A stretch of DNA of 64,000 bases from positions 1,550,001 through 1,614,000 of the forward strand of contig CM057057.1 in assembly GCA_029945375.1 (NCBI GenBank), in the 5' to 3' direction. The notes under the pieces were generated by a model. That model did no database searches and was not told the DNA's origin. It saw nothing but the letters and a program-made list of their open reading frames with translations. Source of the DNA: Agaricus subrufescens. Lineage: Eukaryota > Basidiomycota > Agaricomycetes > Agaricales > Agaricaceae. Shown piece by piece: positions 55,682 through 64,000 of the stretch (within the stretch, counting starts at the first letter, position 1; every line of letters begins with the position of its first letter). A program made the position numbers and the translations under genes.

Positions 55682-58600
55682 CTACACATCTACTCTAGGA
55701 CGTCCCGAATGTAAAAATCGGTATCTCCACTCAGACACCCGGTCATCTGGATCCACAAACGTCACTTCTACATACGACATCTGAGTCCCATCAACGAAAA
55801 CAGTGGCAAGTGCGCTCTGGTGGTTCATAAAGTGGCGCGCAAAGCGTTTTGTGCAGGGAATACAGGTAGCCGGATATCTACGCGCACGATTGGTTTCAAA
55901 CCATGGCACATGAGGCGGTTGAAGTGTAGAAACATCGAACTGGGGGTTGTCTTTACCCGTCGTGCCAGAATCACCTCGATAGTGCATTTTCAACTTGGTG
56001 AGCCAGCCTGGCCGCCGTAGTGATCCTCGTACCTCAGGTAGTGGTTGAGGCGTAGAAACATATGAATGGGTGTTGATTTTATCTTCGTGATCCATAGTGC
56101 CCAAGGTAACTTCAGTATACCTTTTGAACATCGTTGTCCACCCTTTCTGCTCATGTAAACCATCCTCCGCTATCTTCTGGTGCTATATTGGCTTAAAATG
56201 AGTGAAATTTCGACAAATATTGAAAGATGACTGACTTGACAAGATGTATTCCACGGATTCGAAACTTTGATATGGCTTCCAGTAGGACTTCTGAACCGTA
56301 ACTCGACGTCCCCGCAGACTGCGGCGTAATCAAATACCCGGAGAGGTACTTGCTTCAACATGTCAAGTTTTGTGAGTTCATGGCGAAACCGATCCTGATC
56401 GAAGACCTCAGCACTTATAATAAGATAGAACAGAGGGGGACCTACAAATACATCCCCTAGCAATCTAGAAAGGAGAAGATCTCGCGGTGTTACGGAGAAA
56501 CGTCGAGTCAACACATGAAAGAAGGATGTACTCTTGTTCATATCATTCTTACCCGAGAACACTATGCACGCATGCTCTATTGCGCTTTTGTACAAAGTGG
56601 TACGGATTTCGTCATCAGTCTTTTGATAACGCTCATCGCCTGGCCACGAAAGTGAAATGTTATCGCAGCGACCTTTCAGGAGACCATCAGAACCGACACG
56701 GACATCTTCACGATCAGCAATACCATCATCGTGAAGATCCTCGATGATCCTCCACGACGTGAGAGTGTCAAGTCCACGACCCTCCATATCAAAGTCTTGA
56801 GAAAACCCAGATCGCTCGAAGTCCCGTAAAAAGTCATCAAATGATTTATGGTAATACGCGAGGTCATCGTCAGCTTGGTCAGGGTCGGGAATCTTCATAA
56901 CGGCATGTAGATGACGGATAGCATCATACGCATCGTCCTCCGTCAATCCTAGTGCATTGCATTGTGTGCGGAATCCAAGACGTGTGAAACGGTTGTATGA
57001 ATGCAAGACTAGGAGTTTTCTGGTGTTTATCAGGATGTCCTCGGGGACGTTGGAGAGAATCCTCTTGTACAACGCGTCGAGACGATCCACCGGATTCCCT
57101 CTTCCCGCAGAGTGATCTTCTGTGCTAATATCAATGAACTCGAGTACACGACGAAGTTGAGCAGCAGGGCCTGCACGAGTGGAATTCCCAATATACCGGA
57201 TGATGGTCGCAGCATATGCGAAAAGTCCCCCCGCAGCTGAAGCGATTTTGGTGAATTCATGCTCCAAGGGCCACTGTCGCCTGTACCTAAGCGTAGGATG
57301 CTCATCTTTGATCTTCTTCAGCTCGTCGCGGAGATATCGTTGCACCTCGTCGCATGCTTCATCAGAATCAATCTCGATCTCTTCCTTCGTGTACGCCCGT
57401 TTAATTCTGGGCTTGTCGAAGAACAACGTAATGTGGGGTTCGGGGCGACTGGCGATGATCCATGCAATAGGAGAAGTAGGTTGTGCGATGCAGAAATCAG
57501 TGATTAACTCGAGGAGCTTCCGTTGGATGGCATGGTCATCGCATTCGTCGAGGCCGTCAATGACCACTAAGAACCGACGAGACGGCTCAAAGAGGCGCCC
57601 AGACATCAACGGTTCCTCAATGAACTTCTTGAACTGTACTGCTAATGATTTTCGCAATAGGGAGGGGTCAAAAGTGATCTGATCACGAATGAATTGCCGA
57701 TAGGGCCCACATTTGACCGCAAGCTGGTAGGCAATGGTTAGGACAACCTTACTGCCATCTTTGCGACCATTAACGGAAAGGAAGATGGAAGCAAAGACGA
57801 TATCATCGGGAACCGTTTCGGTGACCATCTGCATAACAGCCGATTTTCCGACTCCAGCGGCACCCACCACCCAACACAACTTTCCTTCACTGTTGCACTG
57901 AGTGACGAAATCCAGGCACCGCTGTATGATTGCTAGGCGGGTTCCAGGATGGCATCGTGGTGGAGGATCGCGGGCTGAAGAGTCGAATTCGGCTCCAATT
58001 ATCGTCTCTTGTAGAAGCATCTCCATGACTAGGGGACATATTGTTAAAGGTCTGAATTACAGAATTGGCAGTTCTTACAGTTGACCGCCGCGATTTTGTT
58101 CTTCTCAATAAATGTGGTATCTTTCACGATAAAGTTGTGTGCTTGATTAAACAGTTGCTGAGACGGAAATATGAGAGCTAGTTTCAAATTTTACAAGGCA
58201 CTTACGGTAGGCCCTTCATAGGTCGCTACCTGTCTTTGGGGAGGTGAAGGTAGAGTAAGCGACGCATTGTTCTGATCTGTCGAGTCTTCTATTCGATGGG
58301 TAGGGTATTGCGTGTTCAAGGTTGCACCAGCACATGCGGCATTAGAAGTCGAAGTAGTAGGGTCCCTTGAAGCGGAGGAAGACTGAGAGATAGACCCAGG
58401 TGGGAGCTCCGTATCTGCATCCCGAATCGGTTTATCCAACTTCCCTGTATTATCACCCGACGACACCGGGCGCTGGCAAGTAAGAACATCCGGGGGGGAA
58501 AGGGACAAGGTCGGTGGTCGGACGGATTGGGACATTGTGATTGAAGGTATGGAGGCACTTGGCGCTGTATCTGTAGGATAAGCCTGTGTGATCACGTTTT

Positions 58601-58931
58601 TCGTACCATCACGGGGCACCGAAAGTTGCTGATGGGAGGGGGAGGTCCGCAAAGGATACAAGATTAGTGAAGGCTGCACGAGAACGGGATTGGTAGAGGC
58701 ACGTACAGAGACACTCGACACTGAGAGGCGACGAGAGACAGATACAGGCGATATATCCTTATCTGCGAGATCAGCAGCAGCGACAAGGCTTCCCATACTA
58801 TCGCCGGGCAAACGAGAATACAGCTGAACAAGAGATGTAGTAGTTGAGGGAGAGAATGCGAACAAGCCCGTTTTTTTGAGTAGAGAGAGCACCAAGACGA
58901 AGAGTGAGGTTGGAGGAGATTTGTTAGATAT
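55682..58931 (-). CDS. NLR14: NACHT NTPase, five exons, start codon altered
   Basis: Exons (minus) up to 58206, then 58157-58079, 58028-56446, 56394-56236 and 56182-55682, all open. The position of the family start is ATA (58931-58929), and the WFSR-FKKR block is read out of frame (its codons survive in another frame near 58880). The first in-frame ATG is at 58796; from there 970 aa result, with Walker A GAAGVGKS at about 279-286, Walker B FLVVIDGLDECD and ASRPEPHI. Exon 2 is class C (QLFNQAHNFIVKDTTFIEK). Exon 5 is 501 nt with the duplicated GW-T...PQP segment seen in NLR13 and has CIPC. Exon 4 donor is GTCAGT. Intron 3 is 51 nt and open. It is adjacent to ENGase and probably the arm's outermost copy. 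It is likely functional only if the downstream start or a non-AUG start is used. Confidence 0.75.
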
Positions 58932-58936
58932 GTTCA

Positions 58937-59022
58937 AAGGCGAGAAAGGAAGGGTGGGAGAAACGATTCCAGTTATGTGCCCATTAATGACACAGGGAAT
59001 GTCACAGCCATGCTTCGAAAGC
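58937..59022 (-). promoter_or_regulatory. NLR14 core promoter block
   Basis: Minus sense: GAAGCATGGCTGTGACATTC, CTGTGTCATTAATGGGCAC, ATAACTGGAATCGTTTCTC and CCACCCTTCC. A GGTAAAGAAGG/CCATCGGCC element lies near 59120. Confidence 0.5.
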
Positions 59023-59430
59023 GCGTGTTGCTGTTCCAAGGCTGTGATTCCGCCATAGTCGGCATACGGAAGCGCTCTAACTGTTCAGTTGTCACAAAAG
59101 ATCCGACGGTGAGAGATAAAGGCCGATGGTAAAGAAGGGCCGGTCACGAGTCATCTTAGGATCACGTCTCCCTGAGTACTCAACTCAATTGCATAGACCA
59201 GGCCTGGCCATCTGATCAAATGCGGCAGAACAGGGAATGAAGGAAACAAATGGACTATTCAAGGTTTATTAAGAGCTGGTTCACGCAGATAATCATGCAA
59301 TTCAATCTTCGATAATATACTTCAAATTTATACAAGTACAAAATTCACTCATGAAACCAATCCATCGTAAAGTCGTAAACATCATATCGTTACCCGGACC
59401 CACAAAACACATAGTATATACATACACACA
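59023..59430. other. Intergenic, NLR14 to ENGase
   Basis: No gene. The right part (59250-59430) is the ENGase 3' flank that was copied to 54895 and 47160. Confidence 0.6.
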
Positions 59431-62076
59431 TCAAGCAGTCGGGAATGGAACATCGACATAAGCCGAACTATCCCAATCCAAAATCTCACCAGTATCAAGT
59501 ACACCTTGTACATAAACGCGAAGCGTAGGCAAGTTCCTCAACTCGACCGGAAGCTGAGTTCTATCAAAGGAGAATTGGAAGCTACCCTTGTGGATTGAGT
59601 TGTCAGGACCGGAAGTGCCTATCCATGTTAATCCTGATATAGGATTAGTATCCTTTGAGGAGGAGGAGGAGGAGGAAGGTGATTTGAGTAAGTGTTGGTG
59701 TTGGTGTTTAGGTTGGACGAGACTGAGGCCAGAGGATGTAGTGGGAGAAGGAAGTGGCGAAGCGTAAACATTGAAATATACAAAGCCAGGCCACCATTGA
59801 TTCTCCGCGGCAGGTTGTGGAGTCCAAGCGTTGTTTGGATCGTCAGGTGAAGTAATCGTGATCGCACCAACCTGAGAAAGCGATGTAGCCGGTAGCCAAT
59901 TTATGTTCGTCACTTCTTTGTTGCTCCCGTCAGGCATTTGAACGGTAGACTTGGAGTAATCAGACCAGAGGATACGAGGGAAGTTAGGTTGGATTGTCGC
60001 AGAGGGTGTGGTATGAACGTTGAGCTGGCCGAGGCGAAGAGTGAGTGGCAACGGCGAAACGTGGTCCGAGGTGAGGGTGAGGGTAAGACTGATAGAACAA
60101 TCGACGGAAACAATATTGGTTGGTATATCGGTGATAAGGAATTCCATCGTAGACTTAACCCAGTTATTCGTGAGTTCCGTGGTGCAAACCGAGTTGGGCG
60201 CGATTTCGCATTTGATAGCGCGGAGCTGTTCTTCAGTGAACGCGCCTCCGGTTTGAAGAGGGACAACAGAGAGTTCGGTACTGAGTTGGAATGTGGTGGT
60301 ACTATCAGATGTAACTTTGTACACGATGCTCGCGGTATAGCTCTTCTGAGTGGTGATAGTGAGACTCTGGATAGGGATCGAGAACGAACGTAGGGAAAAG
60401 TCGGGATTGACTTCCCTATCGGTGAAATCGAGGCGGACGGAAGTACCACTGTTCCATGAATCAGTCATATCGACCGAAACGGCCACGTTAGGGACGGTTC
60501 CTTCAGAGTTGTTCTCCAACTTGAGAGCAGGGGCTGGCCAGAGTAAATCTCCCATGGTGGTCTGTTTATCAACGTCCATCCAACCTACGGCGTATTGGTG
60601 GACAGGAACTCCGGCAACGAACCAAGAACGTCCAACTCCAGGGCTGAATGTCGTATGGAATGCAACATCATTGGGGTCGGGAGGTGGAAGTCGAGTAAAG
60701 AACGCGCTAAGTGGTTTATAAGATCCTTCGTCTTGCGTAGGAATACTCGGAACGGGTATGACAAAATTAGGATCAGGATTTCCAACCCAGAGATCCCGTT
60801 CATAATTCCACCAAAGATCCCAAGTAAAGTCTGCTTCGTTTTCTCTGGTTTCCCAAGTCCAACCTTGAGCGAAGAGAGCTGTACTGAGGTTGTCCCCGGT
60901 AACGTGATTGAGCGCTTTATAACACCCGAACCCTCCGCCACCATAGGAGCCTCGTCCCCAGACATCTACCCCCATGAGGACATCTTGGAGGGTCTTGGAC
61001 CTGTTATCAGATGCCGCACCGATAATTTGAGGGTCCAAAGAGTTGTAGTATTGAACGGTTGTGTCAGTAAAGGACGGAATCCACTAGAAAATCCAAAGGT
61101 CACAATGATTTCTTTCTTCAATGGACATAGATACTCACCGAGTAGTTTGAAAAGAAACTGGTCGAGGGGATGAAGAAAGGCAGATTGAACGAGTCCAACC
61201 GATTTTGCCAATCCACAAATCCAAATAATGTAACGCTATCATACCAAACGGTTTCAGCGTGTGTCCCAACGCGTTTGACAAGTTCGGATTGGAGAAGAGA
61301 AATCCAGGCTGCAAGGCTACGAGCTTGTTCGGTACCTCCGATCAATGAGCATTCAAAGTTGAGGAGATATCCATCGAAACCTCTTTCAGCAGCGAGTTCG
61401 GCCAAAGCGACAGCATAGTGAGGGGAGATAGGTAGCGTTGAAGGTGCAGATGATTGGATCGAACCCGACGTTTGGGGGAGTTTACCGACAACCAAACGGA
61501 GGCACTCATCTTCCGCGCCACCTTCGAAAATGCTAATTTTCATTAAGATCAATGAGCAAATGGGTGAGGGATAAATTTACAGAACACCGAGCATCTTGAC
61601 TCCTTGACGATGTGCCGCATTGATCCATCCCGGAGGGGGTATAGTAACACGGTGATGAGAGAAACTGAAGGATGAGCGTGAATATCGGTGACCGCCTGAG
61701 CAATAAACGCTTACTAGACAAAAGATTCGCAGAGAGACCAATAATTGAACGAGTAGGAGAGACCTTGTGGGTTCTCTACATACCCTCCCTAAAATAGACG
61801 ATAAGAAAGCCGAATGTCATCCGTGATTTATCGCTACCTTGTAGTCATGGCAGACCTGATGAGCTCTGTCAATCATCATATTCAAACACAGGATCTTACT
61901 CCTCAACTTACAAGAAGTCTTCCTCGAGAACCGAGGGCCAAGGACTTTCTTGGAACCCACTTGGTCGTCTCGGTGGGAGCCGGGCGTTCCGACTTTGTCT
62001 TGGTCCTGTACGCGTCCAGTTCATCCAGAGACTGGAAAAACTGATCATTAAGAGGAAGAAGTTGAGTAGTAGGCAT
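59431..62076 (-). CDS. ENGASE: Cytosolic endo-beta-N-acetylglucosaminidase, GH85 (795 aa)
   Basis: Exons (minus) 62076-61912, 61855-61838, 61788-61715, 61664-61581, 61532-61139 and 61083-59431 join to 796 codons. Family signatures in order: VCHDYKGGY (made by exon 2 plus exon 3), YFSHHRVTIPPPGWINAAH, GVKMLGVLIFEG, and GFDGYLLNFE with the catalytic Asn and Glu at about 172 and 174, then FFSNYSW and GVDVWGRG. A beta-rich C-terminal region follows. The enzyme cleaves the chitobiose core of N-glycans, releasing free oligosaccharides; no signal peptide is visible (MPTTQLLPLND start), which fits the cytosolic form. Exon 2 is an 18-nt microexon encoding VCHDYK. It is divergent from the alkyltransferase with about 270 bp between starts. 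Confidence 0.9.
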
Positions 62077-62349
62077 CGAGAGATGTATTGGGAGAGATCA
62101 TAAGAATGGAGTGAGGGTTTAAATACGATCGCCAGGCCATCACCCCGTGCGAAGCTTGTTCTGATCCATTGATGTCCCTGTCTGAGTCACTGTTTAGTGA
62201 GCATCTCAACCTCAAAAGTCGCCGAATAGAGTCATTATTCATCCTGTCTTTCGTCGTTAACCATAATCGCATTCGTCCCGTCGAGCGCTCTATGATGCAT
62301 TCACTCGAACATGAACTCATTCTCTCAGAAGCCCGCACTATAAGAGAGG
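62077..62349. promoter_or_regulatory. Bidirectional promoter region ENGase/alkyltransferase
   Basis: Divergent start region of about 270 bp. It stays open as a plus-strand frame from 62169 but that frame lacks domain support and does not match the splice phase needed for the alkyltransferase. Confidence 0.45.
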
Positions 62350-62984
62350 ATGAAAGGCGCGAGAGGAACATCCCAGGTAAAGGTGCTGAAGGTACGGAGG
62401 TGCGCGGAAAAGACGCCGAAACAAATGATGCCAAGAAAGACGCCGTGCACGGGTATCCTCGCGGGACAGAGAGAGAAAAATATAGGACCAAGGATGGTAG
62501 AGTCGGTCGCTCGATTCCTCATTTCCGAAATAGTGGTTTACGTTCCGGTTTCATGTATAGCAAGTTACTCCCTATCAATGGGCTGTTTACGACTTCATCT
62601 TGCGAATTCCCCGTGGTCAGGTTACGACTTATAAAATTGTTTCCGACAACGTTTCCGGTTCCGCTCAATCTGGTTGGTTTCCAAGTTCTTTTTCTGGTGC
62701 CAAGATGCCTGAGGCTTTCTTTATTAGTGGGGACAGCGTTGAAACGTAATCCGTTTAGTCCTTATGTACCCTGTCACCGCATCGTTACCTCAAATCTCTT
62801 TATTGGGGGATTCTTTGGAAAACGTGCAGGGCAGAAAAGTTCAAGAAACTCTAAGAAGAAAGAGTTTCAGCTCGAGAGTGAACACCCAGAGATCAAGCAA
62901 AAATTTGCGTTTCTCAGAAGAGAAGGCGTCGAGATCAATAGCGAAGGTTTTGTAGTTGATCACGAGGTAGTCTGGAAACCATGA
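62350..62984 (+). CDS. MGT1: O6-alkylguanine-DNA alkyltransferase (MGMT/Ogt family, about 171 aa)
   Basis: Exons 62350-62496, 62561-62672 and 62728-62984 join to 172 codons. The domain is clear from exon 2 on: QVTPYQWAVYDFILRIPRGQ, then VTTYKIVSD, VGTALKRNPF and the active-site VPCHRIV with the acceptor Cys at about 102, followed by IGGFFG. It transfers the alkyl group from O6-alkylguanine to its own Cys in a suicide reaction in the nucleus. The 5' end is less certain: ATG codons at 62350, 62425 and 62428 are in frame, and the first exon (basic, MMPRKTPCTGILAG) lacks a distinctive motif. The C-terminal tail is charged (KSSRNSKKKEF) and ends EVVWKP. Confidence 0.85.
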
Positions 62985-64000
62985 TTCATTCGTTGCCCGG
63001 CAGTAGCCCTGCAGCGCCTGCTTATTATCTTTTCTGAAGTACTAGTCGGTACTCGTCTAGCATCGGAAAAATTATGACACTCAATCTCCGGGAGGAGATA
63101 GTCGTATTTAACGCCAAGTCGAGGACACATGGTTCTTGCCAAGTTGGATAAATATAAATGAGAGTTAATTTCGGGATGAACACATGACGAGCTATCTTTT
63201 TTTAGTGTCGAGTAAGTCGGGCATGAGGCTAGCTTGACCCGTTTTGGGATTGAAGCGTCGAGGAGACACGGCAAGTTGCTTCTTGCAGCTGAAGATTAAA
63301 GTTTACGGTAAATCATATTGGGTAAATGTACGGTCGGTACAGTTCGGCGAAACCTGGGTGAGCATTTGCCTCCTATAGTCCGATAATCTGAGGGCTCGAG
63401 AGTCAGGTTTCGGTGATAAGGACACTAAACCTGTCCCTCGGGCGCTACTCCTGTCTGCTAAAATCTCAGATTCTCGTCAGTCAGAAAGTCTGAGATGAAC
63501 AAAAAAACCCTAGTAGAGAATGAAGATCTTTATTCCGTATTACTAGCTGTATGGTAAGAAGAAGCCGAGGCATAGTCCTCGGTTAACTGACGATCGATAT
63601 TCAATTCAGTTACGACTACCTGACGAACAGGACATTGCGGCATTTACGGCTCAATACATTCTAGGACATTGTCGTGGGCTACCACCACAATGAGTGACGG
63701 AGTCAGTCTAATAAAAATCCGGTGTACTCGGCAATTGTCGCGGAATCAAAGTCCACGTGGCAGGACAAGGGGAACCCGTCCACCCAGACCTCAGGCGTAG
63801 TGGCCGATTAAGAATAAACTGTGGGAACATGCAGTTTATTCCTTTTCTGGTGGTGTCGAGTCAGATTTCCATACTCGCGGGCCCGGATAGCGTGTCATGG
63901 GCGATAAGATAAAAGCACGGTCGCCTTGACTTCCTTCTCTTCTGGCGAGGGTCCACGACTGGGAGGGCCCGTGCCTGTGCGGTGGCGAACCGTGGGAATA
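62985..64000. other. Gene-free right end with inverted repeats
   Basis: No gene supported. Short perfect inverted repeats are visible: ATCTCAGA/TCTGAGAT near 63464-63497, CCGAGG/CCTCGG near 63564-63581, and GAATAAACTG/CAGTTTATTC at 63812-63841. They could belong to a decayed repeat or mobile element, but no terminal repeats, target duplications or coding remnants were found. Confidence 0.45.
63812..63841. repeat. 10-bp perfect inverted repeat, 10-nt loop
   Basis: GAATAAACTG at 63812-63821 pairs with CAGTTTATTC at 63832-63841. Its role is unknown; it is not placed behind a recognised gene. Confidence 0.5.

Noticed and set aside
59910..60449. Long minus-strand frame and its plus-strand opposite within ENGase
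   Set aside because: Both overlap the last ENGase exon, whose frame continues the GH85 protein; they have no domain.
62169..62984. Uninterrupted 271-codon plus frame as the alkyltransferase
   Set aside because: In that frame the RIPRGQVTTYK part is scrambled; splicing at 62497-62560 and 62673-62727 restores the full family motif order.
1..64000. CRISPR arrays, bacterial operons, tRNA or rRNA genes
   Set aside because: No regularly spaced direct repeats, no cloverleaf or rRNA-like sequence noticed, and all clear genes have spliceosomal introns.
63480..64000. LTR of a retrotransposon
   Set aside because: No paired terminal repeat, primer-binding site, target-site duplication or gag/pol remnant is visible within the window.

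Overview
The window looks like nuclear DNA of an agaricomycete (mushroom-forming basidiomycete). Genes are split by many GT-AG introns of about 50 nt. The dominant gene family is the agaricomycete type of NACHT NTPase (fungal NLR-like, STAND class). The four other genes (a PdxT/SNO1-type glutaminase, a two-RRM Hrp1-like protein, a GH85 endo-beta-N-acetylglucosaminidase and an O6-alkylguanine-DNA alkyltransferase) are typical fungal housekeeping genes. No bacterial features, rRNA, tRNA or CRISPR were seen.

Layout. Bases 1-39512 hold eleven NACHT genes, all on the plus strand (NLR0, cut by the left edge, then NLR1 to NLR10). Bases 40020-43266 hold a divergent housekeeping pair: SNO1 (minus) and an HRP1-like gene (plus). 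Bases 43930-58931 hold four more NACHT genes, all on the minus strand (NLR11 to NLR14). Bases 59431-62076 hold ENGase (minus) and 62350-62984 the alkyltransferase (plus), another divergent pair. The last kilobase has no recognisable gene. The NACHT genes thus form two arms that both point inward at SNO1/HRP1.

All NACHT copies share one five-exon plan. Exon 1 encodes a short basic start followed by a Ser/Pro-rich tail of very variable length. Exon 2 is a mini-exon of 76 or 79 nt encoding an Asn-rich motif. Exon 3 (about 1.58 kb) encodes the NACHT NTPase and its helical extension. Exon 4 is exactly 159 nt. Exon 5 carries a CxxC motif and a strongly conserved end (FVDPDDGVSEWRYRF-LHSG). There are no WD40, ankyrin or TPR repeats. 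I verified by hand that the exons join in frame in every copy. Intron 3 is 51 nt in 13 of 15 copies and open in frame in 11, so its retention would add 17 residues without breaking the protein.

The array shows active duplication and decay. There is a SNO1 pseudogene at 31344-32261, plus SNO1 relics near 22970-23600, 26950-27250 and 55195-55450. Copies of the ENGase 3' end lie at 54895-55190 and 47160-47340. An orphan exon 1 lies near 54347-54514, NLR13 and NLR14 share a lost start codon, and both carry a duplicated segment in the last exon. A conserved promoter block precedes most copies. The best candidate for a new system is this NLR family itself: an expanded, probably self/non-self or defence-related receptor cluster with an Asn-rich N-terminal mini-exon in three sequence classes and a C-terminal module I cannot place in a known family.
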